Shown: positions 44,019 to 53,335, numbered from the stretch's first letter. The stretch: DNA of 64,000 nucleotides from Terriglobus roseus (GCF_900102185.1 NZ_LT629690.1:2728001-2792000), one strand, 5' to 3'. Numbers and translations are program-made. Notes: a model not told the origin generated them from the sequence alone.

Positions 44019-45760
44019 CGCGTCCGGACGCGGCCAGGAGCGGTCGCTGGGATGGTCTGATCTGCGGACTCATCGTCGTACTTGCAATTCTGCTCGATCA
44101 CCCCTTCATTGAGATGGGGTTGATCGACGACTTCTCTTATATCCAAACAGCGTTCATCTACGCACGTACCGGCCACTTTGTTTACAACGGCTGGGCGACA
44201 GCGATGCTTGGTTGGCAAATTCCCTGGGGCGCGCTGTTCGTCAAAGTGTTCGGCTATCACGTGTGGCCGCTGCACCTGTCGAACCTGGTGCTGGCCGGCT
44301 TATGCATGCCACTGCTGCATAGCGTGATGCGCCGCTCGGGCCTGAACCGTTCCCATGCGATCTTTGCAACGCTGCTGACGGGCCTGTCGCCGATCTTTAT
44401 TCCGCTGTCATCCACCTTTATGACAGATACGGGTGGCCTGCTCACCCTGACACTCTGCTGGTATGGATTACTGCGCGCGCTCGATAGCCACAGCGATCGC
44501 AGCGTGTATCTGTGGTTGGTAATCGCTACAGCAGCCAGCGTGATCGGTGGCACTGCTCGGCAAATCGTTTGGGTTGGCGCACTGACGATGATGCCCGCAG
44601 CAGCCTTGATGCTGCGCAAGCGCAAGGGCGTTGTAGCACTGGCAATCTCACTCTGGGTCGTCAGTGTTGCTTCCATCGTGTCCTGCCTGCGCTGGTTCAA
44701 ACATCAGCCGCTATCGGTGCCAGAACCCATCATTCAGGGACACTTCGGTCTTCGATCGTTTCGCGAACTTGCCGGAACAGAACTCGCAGGATTCTTGTGC
44801 CTAATCATGCTGGCACTTCCCGTATTTGTAGCGGCCATTCCTCCGCGCTCGCAGTGGACCATGCGTGGTTGGGTGAAGCTTTCTGCAGCCACCGTAGTGG
44901 TCACGATGGTTTCGTTCTTCATCGCGTTTCACCTTATGGAGCATGGCTGGATGCCGTGGACGGGCGACGTGGTGGAACATCTTGGTGTATTTGACTATTC
45001 GGCAGGCTGGCTGCTGGGCGTCGAGCCAATGTTGTTCTCGCACACGGCTCGCATTGTGGGTTCGTTTCTCATCATTGGCATAGCCATTGCCGGAGCCGCT
45101 TCACTGTGGAATGCTCGCCGTCTCGAGACAACCGAGACTTCCTCAAAGGCAAGCTCGTGGCATTCGCAGATCATTTTGTTGGGAGGCCTGCTGGTCGGTT
45201 ATCTCGGCTTGCTCGTGCCGCGCGCTATCTGGTTTCAGGTGCTGGATCGTTACCTGCTGCCACTGATTCCCGTAGCAGCACTGATTGTGCTCCGACTACA
45301 TCAGGAACGCTTAGCAAAACGCATTCCCACGATGGCTTGGGCGACATTGGCCGTGTGGGGCATGTTTGCGGTTATGGGAACGCATGACTGGCTGGAGAGC
45401 CATCGCGCACGCTTGACCGCAGTGGCACGACTGGGCGATGCAGGTATCCCTCCGGAACACATCAATGCCGGATACGAATTCAACGGCATGACGCAGATCC
45501 GTCTGGCTGGCACAATCGTTGATCCGCGCGTAACGTTCCCGCCAGAGATGCATGTGGTGACACAGCCGGACTATCCGGCGGACCTGCCGAAGTCCTGCTA
45601 CGGAATTTTCTATAAGAGCACTCCCATGGTGAAGCCGGAATTCTTCCTCGCTCACCAGGTCATCCCGTGCCTGGAACCCTCTTCGTTTGGGACAGTTCCG
45701 TACCGCACATGGCTGCCGCCGTATGGCCGGGAAATTCTCATCCTGCAACGAAGCCGCTGA
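44015..45760 (+). CDS. Polytopic membrane protein, glycosyltransferase family 39-like
   Basis: 581 residues with about ten to twelve transmembrane helices and an acidic first loop (FIEMGLIDDFSYIQTAFIYARTGHFVYNG) matching the ArnT/PMT-type catalytic loop with its Asp-Asp. It likely transfers a sugar from polyprenyl phosphate to an envelope acceptor. The C-terminal 150 residues are soluble (ITFPPEMHVVTQPDYP region). It is translationally coupled to the preceding glycosyltransferase. Acceptor and sugar unknown. Confidence 0.7.
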   Translation: MTRPDAARSGRWDGLICGLIVVLAILLDHPFIEMGLIDDFSYIQTAFIYARTGHFVYNGWATAMLGWQIPWGALFVKVFGYHVWPLHLSNLVLAGLCMPLLHSVMRRSGLNRSHAIFATLLTGLSPIFIPLSSTFMTDTGGLLTLTLCWYGLLRALDSHSDRSVYLWLVIATAASVIGGTARQIVWVGALTMMPAAALMLRKRKGVVALAISLWVVSVASIVSCLRWFKHQPLSVPEPIIQGHFGLRSFRELAGTELAGFLCLIMLALPVFVAAIPPRSQWTMRGWVKLSAATVVVTMVSFFIAFHLMEHGWMPWTGDVVEHLGVFDYSAGWLLGVEPMLFSHTARIVGSFLIIGIAIAGAASLWNARRLETTETSSKASSWHSQIILLGGLLVGYLGLLVPRAIWFQVLDRYLLPLIPVAALIVLRLHQERLAKRIPTMAWATLAVWGMFAVMGTHDWLESHRARLTAVARLGDAGIPPEHINAGYEFNGMTQIRLAGTIVDPRVTFPPEMHVVTQPDYPADLPKSCYGIFYKSTPMVKPEFFLAHQVIPCLEPSSFGTVPYRTWLPPYGREILILQRSR

Positions 45761-45789
45761 ATTCCGTACCCAGCTTTCCTCAGCCCAGA

Positions 45790-46761
45790 ATGATGCCACC
45801 CAACGGGGTGGGCGATACTGATGTCGTGAGCGACACAACTGCAGAATTGGAACAGGAACAGCCCGTAGCGGCTGAGGAGCAGGCTGCCCCCGCAGCAGAG
45901 CCGCTGGTTCTGCAATCTCCGCCCGTGCCCGAGCCGCCTAAGCCGGCGAAGAAGAAAGAGCCTACGCCTTCGAAAGAAGAGGTTTCGCAGTCACCGTTCA
46001 TGCTCACAGTGGGCAAGGTGTATGAGGGCCCGCTGGACCTGTTGCTGGACCTGATCCGTAAGCAGTCCATCGACATCTACGACATTCCGATTGCCAAGAT
46101 CACCGCGCAGTTTCTGATGTACACGGAACAGATCAAGCAGACGGACGTGGACTCCGCTGGCGACTTCATCTACACCGCCTCCCTGCTGATTCACATCAAG
46201 AGCAAGATGCTGCTGCCGCGCGAAGCCTCTGGCATTGCGGCAGGCGAAATTGAAGATCCGCGTCGCGAACTCGTCGAACGTCTGCTGGAACACGAGCGCT
46301 TCAAGGCTGCTGCGCAGATGCTGATGCAGAAGCAGCAGATTGAAGACGCAACGTGGACGCAGCCGGGCATCAAGGAATTTAAAGAACAGGCCAGCGCGGA
46401 ACGCGAGATTGCCGCGGATACGACTGACCTAGCGCGAGTGTTCCAAGAAATTCTGGATCGCCTGCGCAAACGCCCTGTGTTGAACGTGAACGAAGAGACG
46501 GTCACGGTGGCGCAAATGATTGAGTACACCAAACGTCGCCTGATGCTGGAAGACAAGCCCACCAGCCTGCGCCGCCTGCTGGCGAACACACATTCGCAAC
46601 AGGCGCTGATCTGCATGTTCCTAGCGATGCTGGAACTTGTACGTCTACAGGCGATCATGCTGCGCCAGGGTGATAAGTTCGGCGACATCATGATCAAGAA
46701 GACCGACAACTTCGACGAAGTACTCGCGCACCAGGAACGCATGCGCGACGACTGGCGCTAA
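45790..46761 (+). CDS. scpA: Segregation and condensation protein ScpA
   Basis: 323 residues from ATG (45793 is the alternative). About 75 N-terminal residues are Ala/Pro/Glu-rich and not part of the fold. ScpA proper: FMLTVGKVYEGPLDLLLDLIRKQSIDIYDIPIAKITAQFLMY, SAGDFIYTASLLIHIKSKMLLP, DPRRELVERLLEHERFKAA and the C-terminal winged helix (RRLMLEDKPTSLRRLLANTHSQQALICMFLAMLELVRLQ). As kleisin it bridges SMC heads with ScpB. The usual partner scpB is 1.2 kb away, beyond two opposite-strand genes. Confidence 0.93.
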   Translation: MMPPNGVGDTDVVSDTTAELEQEQPVAAEEQAAPAAEPLVLQSPPVPEPPKPAKKKEPTPSKEEVSQSPFMLTVGKVYEGPLDLLLDLIRKQSIDIYDIPIAKITAQFLMYTEQIKQTDVDSAGDFIYTASLLIHIKSKMLLPREASGIAAGEIEDPRRELVERLLEHERFKAAAQMLMQKQQIEDATWTQPGIKEFKEQASAEREIAADTTDLARVFQEILDRLRKRPVLNVNEETVTVAQMIEYTKRRLMLEDKPTSLRRLLANTHSQQALICMFLAMLELVRLQAIMLRQGDKFGDIMIKKTDNFDEVLAHQERMRDDWR

Positions 46762-46773
46762 TGGTTCGGCCTT

Positions 46774-47286
46774 CTATCGTGCATAGCGTGTGAAGAGATA
46801 ATCGCGCGACTGCACCGCCTGATGGCAGTGAAAGCACTGGTTCACCGAGTCTTTCACGGAGTTCGATGCATTCGCGTCGGCAAACTGCGCATAGCCCCAG
46901 CCGCCGGTTGCTTTGAACTTCTCAGCATCTTTGATCATCAACTGGATGTTCGTTGGCGCTCCTGCGACGAAGGACTGCTCACGACCAAAGCTGCGGTTGT
47001 TTTCCTCAGAAGGCGTGTAGGCCCAGGCCACGCGCACGATCATGGCTCCGTCAGGAAATGTTTGCGCACCGCTGCGATACGCCGCTACCGCCGCATCGTT
47101 GCCCAGGATGGCACGGATGTCGTTCAACGCACCTGCTTCATGGGCGACAGAGATCAGCTTCCAATCACGGTAATCGCTGGGAAGGTTGATGGCCGGCGCG
47201 TCTGCACTCCGCGCATAGACGGCGGGCGAGAAAGAAACGCCGCCTATCAACATCAATCCGAACACCGCTGCCGTGACTCTCTTCAT
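46774..47286 (-). CDS. Cytochrome P460-family c-type cytochrome
   Basis: 170 residues from the ATG ending at 47286, preceded by AGGAAAG. Signal peptide (VFGLMLIGGVSFSPAVYA). The P460 domain begins LPSDYRDWKLISVAHEAG and ends with the heme site CFHCH (about residue 155) in NQCFHCHQAVQSRDYLFT. These periplasmic hemoproteins are related to hydroxylamine/nitric oxide-handling cytochromes; the substrate here is unknown. It lies on the minus strand between scpA and scpB, convergent with scpA. Confidence 0.87.
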   Translation of the reverse strand: MKRVTAAVFGLMLIGGVSFSPAVYARSADAPAINLPSDYRDWKLISVAHEAGALNDIRAILGNDAAVAAYRSGAQTFPDGAMIVRVAWAYTPSEENNRSFGREQSFVAGAPTNIQLMIKDAEKFKATGGWGYAQFADANASNSVKDSVNQCFHCHQAVQSRDYLFTRYAR

Positions 47287-47343
47287 ATCCACTTTCCTGT
47301 GTACTGCTCTTAGTTTGCCGGTTCGGCTTTGCAATGAACAGGT

Positions 47344-47865
47344 TCAACGAAGCAGATCGCAGTAGAGAGCGTGTGTCTCGTCGTTAAATGCACAGAAGAT
47401 GACTTCCTCTACACCACTCTCGTCCAGTACTTCGTTTACCGTTGCCACGGCGATCCGCGCGGCACGATCTGGCGGAAAGCGATAGATGCCCGTGCTGATT
47501 GCGGGGAAAGCGATGGAACAAACGTCGTGTTCGCGAGCGAGTTCTATGCAACGGCGATAGCAGCTCGCGAGAAGCGAGTCAGCGCGGTCTTCGGCTGCTG
47601 ACCCGCCACGCGCCACACTCCAAACCGGACCAACAGCATGGAAGATCCACTTTGCGGGCAGGCGAAATCCGGGAGTGGGAACTGCATCTCCCGTGGCGCA
47701 GCCACCAAATTTTGCCGTAGCCGCCAGCAATTCCTGAGCTCCTGCGGCACGGTGAATGGCTCCATCAACACCTCCACCGCCCTTAAGCTGCTGATTTGCG
47801 GCGTTTACGATCGCGTCTACCTGCAGGGTGGTGATGTCCGCCAGAATGCTGTCGAGCCTGCCCAA
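47344..47865 (-). CDS. Macro domain protein (ADP-ribose binding), TTG start
   Basis: 173 residues. Macro domain of the YmdB type: LADITTLQVDAIVNAANQQLKGGGGVDGAIHRAAG, then HAVGPVWS and SIAFPAISTGIYRFPPDRAARIAV. These residues bind ADP-ribose and remove O-acetyl-ADP-ribose or mono-ADP-ribose. No in-frame ATG or GTG is close; a TTG preceded by GGGGAGG (six bases off) is the likely start. It diverges from scpB with 95 bases between starts and is followed by the P460 gene on the same strand. Confidence 0.9.
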   Translation of the reverse strand: MGRLDSILADITTLQVDAIVNAANQQLKGGGGVDGAIHRAAGAQELLAATAKFGGCATGDAVPTPGFRLPAKWIFHAVGPVWSVARGGSAAEDRADSLLASCYRRCIELAREHDVCSIAFPAISTGIYRFPPDRAARIAVATVNEVLDESGVEEVIFCAFNDETHALYCDLLR

Positions 47866-47960
47866 GGTCGTCCTCCCCTCCCCCTTGGATGCGCCAATGC
47901 AGGTACACTGCTTTGAGGCCGCTGTACGCAGTCGCCGAACCCTTTAAGCCCTGAGAACGA

Positions 47961-49205
47961 ATGAGTCTTAAGTCGAAGATCGAAGCCGTCATCTACGCCT
48001 CGGAAGAGCCCGTTACTCTTGCCCAGCTTGTTGGTCTGCTGGCCGGTGAGGCGCAGGACGAACTGGATACCCTTGCCGCCGACCAGGCGACCCTGCCGCT
48101 GGATGAGGGCGACGCTGAGGTTTCCCCATCCGAAGGAATCACCGAAGAAGCCGCACTGGATGAGGCAATTGAGGCTGCTGAAGCGGTAGAAAGCACCTCC
48201 GACAGCGAAGCAAGCGCCGCCCCAGAAGAAGCCCCGGCCGCATCAGCGGAAGAGCCCGCCGAAGCTGCCCCGTCAGAGGAGCAGGCCTCGGAAGCGACGG
48301 AAGGCGCCTCTGCTTCGGATGAGCAGACAGCGGAAGCAGCAGAACCAGGAGCGGTTGATTCCGAGGAAGACAAACGCGTTCAGCGTGATCGCGAAAAGGC
48401 CGTGCGCGAACATATTCGTCGCGTGGTCGATTCGTTGATCCGCGAGTATGCCGAGAGCGACCGCGGTATCGAGATTCGCGAAGTGGCCAGCGGTTTCCGC
48501 ATGGGCACCAAGCCGGAATACCACGACGCAGTGCGCGGCTTTGTGAAGAGCCTGAAGCCACCACTCAAGCTGACGCTTCCCGCGTTGGAGACACTGGCCG
48601 TTGTGGCCTACAAGCAGCCGGTAACGGCAGCGGAAATCTCTGAGATTCGTGGTGTGGATTCGGCTGGCGTGCTGGGCGGATTGATGACGCGTAAGCTGAT
48701 CGCCACCGCCGGCCGCAAGCAGGTCATCGGCCGTCCCATGCTGTATAAGACCACGCGCGACTTCCTGCTGCGCTTTGGCCTGAAGGATGTGAACGAACTG
48801 CCCTCCATGGAAGAGTTCGAACGCATGGCAGGCGAGCTGGCCGAGCAGGAAGACCTGCCGATGGAATCAGCAGACGCCATCATCGAAGAAGCCAATGCAC
48901 GCGGCGATGCGGAGATGCTCCGCGAAGCTGCCGAAGCTGACACCGAGCCTACGGCCACTGAAGAGGAAACTTCTGTTGCGGAGTCTGAGGAGCAGACGGA
49001 AGCGGCTTCAAGTGAAGATGAGACGACCGTCTCCGAGGACGGAGATCAGGCCGAAGTTGCTTCCAGCGAAGTCGAGAATGCTGTTGCGTCAGAGGAAGCG
49101 GAAGCACCAGCCTCAGTCGAAATCGTTGCAGAAGACATCGCAGTGGTTTCTGAAGAATCAGAACCTGCCGAAGTGAAACAGGACGGCGAAACACAGCCGT
49201 CCTGA
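47961..49205 (+). CDS. scpB: Segregation and condensation protein ScpB with acidic insertions
   Basis: 414 residues, about twice the normal ScpB. The first winged helix begins normally (LKSKIEAVIYASEEPVTLAQLVGLL), is split by about 90 Glu/Ala/Ser residues (45-138), then resumes with VREHIRRVVDSLIREYAESDRGIEIREVASGFRM. The second winged helix PALETLAVVAYKQPVTAAEISEIRGVDSAGVLGGLMTRKLI is intact. The tail from about residue 295 is again Glu/Ser/Thr-rich. The acidic blocks use repetitive GAA/GAG/GCN codons. Function in SMC-ScpAB loading is expected to be kept. Confidence 0.92.
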   Translation: MSLKSKIEAVIYASEEPVTLAQLVGLLAGEAQDELDTLAADQATLPLDEGDAEVSPSEGITEEAALDEAIEAAEAVESTSDSEASAAPEEAPAASAEEPAEAAPSEEQASEATEGASASDEQTAEAAEPGAVDSEEDKRVQRDREKAVREHIRRVVDSLIREYAESDRGIEIREVASGFRMGTKPEYHDAVRGFVKSLKPPLKLTLPALETLAVVAYKQPVTAAEISEIRGVDSAGVLGGLMTRKLIATAGRKQVIGRPMLYKTTRDFLLRFGLKDVNELPSMEEFERMAGELAEQEDLPMESADAIIEEANARGDAEMLREAAEADTEPTATEEETSVAESEEQTEAASSEDETTVSEDGDQAEVASSEVENAVASEEAEAPASVEIVAEDIAVVSEESEPAEVKQDGETQPS

Positions 49206-49213
49206 TCACCGGC

Positions 49214-50248
49214 TTACTCGGACGCAATCTCCATAACAATGCGGCCGTCGATTGTGCCTGCAATCATGCGATCGAAGATGCTGTTGATGTTTTCCAGCGC
49301 CTCAGTAGAGTAGGTGGATTTCACCAGTCCACGCGCGGCGAAATCGAGGCATTCGGCCATATCCATGCGCGTGCCCACAATGGAGCCGCGTAGCGTCTTC
49401 CGTTGCAACACCATGTCGAAGATGGACACGGGAAATTCGCCCGGCGGCAGCCCCACCAGCGACATGGTTCCCATTCGGCGCAGCAGGTTTACACCGAGGC
49501 TAAAAGCCGCCGGAGAAACCGCTGTGATCAGCGCGCCGTGGACACCGCCGCCGGTTGCGGCAATTACCTTTCCAGCAACTTCGGGTTCGTTGACGTCGAC
49601 CGTGATCTCGGCTCCCAGCTTTTTCGCAAGGTCGAGTTTGTCCTGCGCCACGTCCAGGGCAACAATATGCATGCCCATGGCTTTGGCATATTGCACTGCC
49701 AGATGCCCAAGCCCTCCAATGCCGGAGATAGCCACCCACTGACCGGGTTTCACGTCCGTCTCTTTCAGCCCTTTGTAGACCGTCACACCCGCGCACAAGA
49801 TCGGAGCAATAGGCGAAAACCCAATCTTTGGAGGCAGATGCGCTATATAACTGGGATTCACCAGAACGTACTCTGCAAAGCTACCGTTGACGGAGTAGCC
49901 GCTGTTCTTCTGGTACGGGCAGAGCGTCTCCCAGCCTTTGAGGCAGTATTCGCAGACACCGCAAGCGCTGTACAGCCAGGGAACGCCGACGCGATCGCCT
50001 TCGCGTAGGCCCTTTACTCCCGCTCCAACAGCGGCCACATATCCGGCTCCCTCATGACCGGGGATAAAGGGTACGGCAGGCTTCACGGGCCAGTCGCCGT
50101 TCGCAGCGTGCAGGTCCGTATGGCAGACGCCGGTGGACATCACCTTCAACAGAGCCTGCCCCGGTCCAACCGCTGGTACGGGAACCTCCTCCAAGCTGAG
50201 CGGACTGCCGAATTGCCGCACAGCTGCCGCTTTCATCGTCTTTGCCAT
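49214..50248 (-). CDS. adhP: Zinc-dependent alcohol dehydrogenase (AdhP-like)
   Basis: 344 residues. The second ATG (ending at 50248) sits nine bases after GGAGG and is the best start; 50254 is the alternative. Medium-chain dehydrogenase: catalytic zinc Cys/His in STGVCHTDLH, GHEGAGYV, structural zinc cysteines in CGVCEYCLKGWETLC, and the NAD motif ISGIGGLGHLAVQYAKAMG. AdhP-type enzymes interconvert ethanol or other primary alcohols and aldehydes. Ends nine bases from the convergent scpB. Confidence 0.92.
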   Translation of the reverse strand: MAKTMKAAAVRQFGSPLSLEEVPVPAVGPGQALLKVMSTGVCHTDLHAANGDWPVKPAVPFIPGHEGAGYVAAVGAGVKGLREGDRVGVPWLYSACGVCEYCLKGWETLCPYQKNSGYSVNGSFAEYVLVNPSYIAHLPPKIGFSPIAPILCAGVTVYKGLKETDVKPGQWVAISGIGGLGHLAVQYAKAMGMHIVALDVAQDKLDLAKKLGAEITVDVNEPEVAGKVIAATGGGVHGALITAVSPAAFSLGVNLLRRMGTMSLVGLPPGEFPVSIFDMVLQRKTLRGSIVGTRMDMAECLDFAARGLVKSTYSTEALENINSIFDRMIAGTIDGRIVMEIASE

Positions 50249-50348
50249 GCCCATTTCCCTCCGTACTGCTCAACTTACGCCCACACGCACGAGAAGACTG
50301 TGACGGGAAGCACGAAACCATAAGAAAAACGGGCGATAATAGAACGTG

Positions 50349-51299
50349 ATGAATAACGTACGTAAGACCGCCGTGAAGGCAGCCAGACCCGCCAAGAAAT
50401 CCACCGCTCCCGTAAAAGAGGAACCGGTAGGGACTCGACTGCAAAAGATCCTCGCCGACGCCGGCATAGCCTCGCGCCGCAAAGCCGAAGAACTGATCCT
50501 TGAGGGCCGCGTTCAGGTGAATGGCGAAACCATCACCGAACTGGGCACGCGCGCCGACGCAGCAAAAGACCACATCCGCGTGGATGGAAAGCTGCTGCAA
50601 GGACCACAGGAACACCGCTATTTCATGGTGAACAAGCCGCGTGGCTATGTGACCACCATGAGCGATCCGGAACGCCGCGAGACGGTCGTTGACCTGTTGA
50701 AGGAGTCCGCACGACTTTCCGGAAAGAAGCTGGACACACGCCTCTATCCGGTTGGCCGACTGGATTACAACTCCGAAGGATTGCTGTTGATGACGAATGA
50801 TGGCGATCTTGCCAATTCGCTCTCAAAAGCTGCGAACTCCGTCGAAAAGACCTACCTGGTGAAGGTTGCTGGACGCCCGACAGGAGAGGCTCTGGAACAG
50901 CTTCGCAGCGGCGTAATGATTGATCGCGGACGTCTCGCAGAGACGCGCGGCAATCGCCGTGACCGCGTTCTGACAGCCCCAGCAAAGGTGGAACTGGCGC
51001 GCGGTGGAGAAAATCCCTGGTACGAAGTGACGCTAACGGAAGGCCGCAATCGTCAGCTTCGCAAAATGTTTGAAGAGATCGGGCACCACGTGGAGAAGAT
51101 TCGCCGCATTGGTTACGGCGCTCTGGTGCTGGATATTCCCACCGGAGAGTTCCGCGAACTGACGCCGGGTGAAGTGCAGGCGCTGGGCCGTGCTGCTGCA
51201 GGCAAGAAAGTAGAACGTAAGCATAAGCTTCCGGAAGCTGCCCGGTTGAAACAGCCAGGACAGAAGACTGGCAGCCGCGGCGCGCGTCCGCGTTTCTAA
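50349..51299 (+). CDS. 23S rRNA pseudouridine synthase (RluB/RsuA family)
   Basis: 316 residues from ATG (a GTG one codon earlier is an alternative). An N-terminal basic leader is followed by an S4 RNA-binding domain (RLQKILADAGIASRRKAEELILEGRVQVNGETI) and the synthase domain: HRYFMVNKPRGYVTTM, the catalytic loop YPVGRLDYNSEGLLLMTNDGDL (Asp about residue 140), and EGRNRQLRKMFEEIGH. The C-terminal tail is Lys/Arg rich. It isomerises a uridine in rRNA. It lies next to the scp genes as in many genomes, but the alcohol dehydrogenase intervenes. Confidence 0.9.
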   Translation: MNNVRKTAVKAARPAKKSTAPVKEEPVGTRLQKILADAGIASRRKAEELILEGRVQVNGETITELGTRADAAKDHIRVDGKLLQGPQEHRYFMVNKPRGYVTTMSDPERRETVVDLLKESARLSGKKLDTRLYPVGRLDYNSEGLLLMTNDGDLANSLSKAANSVEKTYLVKVAGRPTGEALEQLRSGVMIDRGRLAETRGNRRDRVLTAPAKVELARGGENPWYEVTLTEGRNRQLRKMFEEIGHHVEKIRRIGYGALVLDIPTGEFRELTPGEVQALGRAAAGKKVERKHKLPEAARLKQPGQKTGSRGARPRF

Positions 51300-51330
51300 A
51301 CACTCAAAACAGTCTTAACGATGTATATCG

Positions 51331-51366
51331 AACCCATCTGCTGCAGCATGAACAGGTGGGTTTTGA
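51331..51366 (+). terminator. Terminator after pseudouridine synthase
   Basis: AACCCATCTG (51331-51340) pairs with CAGGTGGGTT (51353-51362) including one G-U pair, followed by TTGATTT. Confidence 0.7.
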
Positions 51367-51442
51367 TTTCTGCTTTGTAAAAAATTAAAAGCCACAATGC
51401 GCAACGCTGCACCCTTTGCTGCGAAGCGCCATCCAAGCGAAC

Positions 51443-52291
51443 ATGAGCATCCAGAAAACATTCCTTCTCGGTGGCGATCTTGAAATCAATCGCCTTGGTT
51501 ATGGCGCAATGCGAATCACCGGTGACGGCATCTGGGGGCCTCCTAAGGATCACGACGGCGCCATCAAGGTGCTGAAGAAAGCCGTGGAACTGGGCGTGAA
51601 CTTCATTGACACCGCCGACAGCTACGGCCCGTATGTGAGCGAAGATCTGATTGGCGAGGCGCTCGCACCATACAAGAAGGGTCTGGTTATCGCCACAAAG
51701 GCTGGACTGGCGCGCACTGGTCCGAACAAGTGGCTGCCGCTGGGACGGCCGGAGTATCTGGAGCAGGAGGTGCTGATGAGCCTGCGCCGCCTGAAGACCG
51801 ACGTGATCGATCTGTGGCAGCTTCACCGCATCGATCCAAAGGTCCCGGTAGAAGAATCTCTGGCGCCCATTGTGGAACTTCAGAAGCAGGGCAAGATCAA
51901 GCACATTGGCCTATCGGAAGTGAAGCCGAACGAGATTGATCAGGCGCGCAAAGTGGCAACCATTGTCTCCGTGCAAAACGAGTACAACATTGCCGAGCGC
52001 AAGAGTGAAGACACGCTGAATTATTGCGAGAAGAACAACATCGCTTTCATTCCGTGGTTCCCTGTCGCATCCGGCAAGCTGGCGCAGGAAGGCGGCCCGC
52101 TGGATAAGGCAGCGAAGAAACATAGCGCCACTGTCTCGCAGCTTTCACTGGCATGGCTGCTGCATCGCAGCCCGGTGATCCTGCCGATTCCGGGAACAAC
52201 GTCGATCGAACATCTTGAACAGAATGTGAAGTCGCAGGATGTGGAACTGAGTGATGCAGAGTGGAAAGAGTTGGAAGCCGCCGCGAAGTAA
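51443..52291 (+). CDS. Aldo/keto reductase
   Basis: 282 residues from ATG. TIM barrel with the conserved tetrad: FIDTADSYGP (Asp and Tyr, about residue 55), VIATKAGL (Lys) and LWQLHRIDP (His). Later QNEYNIAER and PIPGTTSIEHLEQN bind NADPH and close the barrel. Reduces aldehydes or ketones with NADPH; substrate unknown. The group resembles YajO/oxidoreductases acting on reactive carbonyls. Followed by a terminator that separates it from the convergent SDR gene. Confidence 0.9.
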   Translation: MSIQKTFLLGGDLEINRLGYGAMRITGDGIWGPPKDHDGAIKVLKKAVELGVNFIDTADSYGPYVSEDLIGEALAPYKKGLVIATKAGLARTGPNKWLPLGRPEYLEQEVLMSLRRLKTDVIDLWQLHRIDPKVPVEESLAPIVELQKQGKIKHIGLSEVKPNEIDQARKVATIVSVQNEYNIAERKSEDTLNYCEKNNIAFIPWFPVASGKLAQEGGPLDKAAKKHSATVSQLSLAWLLHRSPVILPIPGTTSIEHLEQNVKSQDVELSDAEWKELEAAAK

Positions 52292-52315
52292 AACGAATCA
52301 CGAAACTGGAAATAG

Positions 52316-52343
52316 AAAGGGCCGCTATCCGCGGCCCTTTTCT
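52316..52343 (+). terminator. Terminator after aldo/keto reductase
   Basis: A 10-bp stem AAAGGGCCGC / GCGGCCCTTT with loop TATCC, followed by TTCT. It can serve the convergent SDR gene in the opposite direction. Confidence 0.82.
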
Positions 52344-52360
52344 ATGTATGAAGTAAGAGA

Positions 52361-53335
52361 TTAGAAGCTTTCGCCAACCATCTCTTCGCTCTTTGTCCAC
52401 AACGCCTTGGCACGTTCCGCATTCAGGGCATAGTGGCGAACACCCTCACTTACGGGAGTGATGACTACATCGTCATCGACCTCGCGGCTCACGTGGCAGT
52501 TCTCGCAGTACTTTCCTCCAACCTCTTCTCCGGAAGCGATCACTCCTGCCCATACGGACGTGGCCGAACCCTGCGGCACCGTCTTGAATTCGAACGGAGG
52601 CTGACCCTGATCCGCCAAAGCCTGGTTGACCGAGTCTAGAAGCTGCTGAAGTCCACCGTCGCCCATGTGACGAGCCAACTCTGTGTAGATTCCGCCCGGA
52701 TGCACAGCAGTGGCACGCACCCCGCGATGCTTGTGACGACGATCAAACTCAACCGCAAACAGGATGTTAGCCGTCTTTGAACGTCCGTAGGCCGCGAAGG
52801 GCGCGTACTCCGTGTGATCGAAGTTCGGGTCTTCCAGATCAACATCCGAGAAGCGATGGCCGGAAGAAGCGAGGCTGACGAAACGTCCGCCATCCTTGAT
52901 CAGCGGAGCAATGCGGTTCACCAGTACAAAGTGGCCGAGATGGTTGGTTCCGAACTGCATGTCGAAACCATCCTTGGTGCGCCACTGCGGCGTCGCCATG
53001 ACACCTGCATTTGCGATCACCACATCGAACGATTCGCCACGAGCCAGCAAGGCATCGGCACACGCACGAACACTCGCCAGATCAGCAAGATCAAGCTCGA
53101 CCAATTCAAACTGAGCACCACTTGCAGCAGCGGCCTCGCGAACCTCTGCGGTCGCGCCTTCCGCCTTCTTCAGGTCACGCGCAGCACCCACCACGTCGGC
53201 TCCGTGGGCCACAAGCGCGCGTGCGGTCTCCACACCCAGGCCGGCCGACACGCCCGTTACCAGGATTCGCTGGCCCTTCAGATTGACGCCGGCCAGCACC
53301 TCTTCTGTCGTGCTTTTCGCTCCAAATACGCTCAT
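52361..53335 (-). CDS. Short-chain dehydrogenase/reductase
   Basis: 324 residues from the ATG ending at 53335, preceded by AGGGG and GGAG. Classical SDR related to retinol dehydrogenase/WW-domain oxidoreductase: RILVTGVSAGLGVETARAL (TGxxxGxG), VIANAGVMA (NNAG-type), FVSLASSGHRF (Ser), EYAPFAAYGRSKTANILFAVEF (Tyr-Lys) and VHPGGIYTEL. Substrate unknown. It diverges from a TetR regulator 138 bases away, which probably controls it. Confidence 0.9.
   Translation of the reverse strand: MSVFGAKSTTEEVLAGVNLKGQRILVTGVSAGLGVETARALVAHGADVVGAARDLKKAEGATAEVREAAAASGAQFELVELDLADLASVRACADALLARGESFDVVIANAGVMATPQWRTKDGFDMQFGTNHLGHFVLVNRIAPLIKDGGRFVSLASSGHRFSDVDLEDPNFDHTEYAPFAAYGRSKTANILFAVEFDRRHKHRGVRATAVHPGGIYTELARHMGDGGLQQLLDSVNQALADQGQPPFEFKTVPQGSATSVWAGVIASGEEVGGKYCENCHVSREVDDDVVITPVSEGVRHYALNAERAKALWTKSEEMVGESF

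Noticed and set aside
45667-45789. Longer N-terminus for ScpA starting at 45667
   Set aside because: It would overlap the preceding membrane protein gene by about 90 bases and adds no family sequence.
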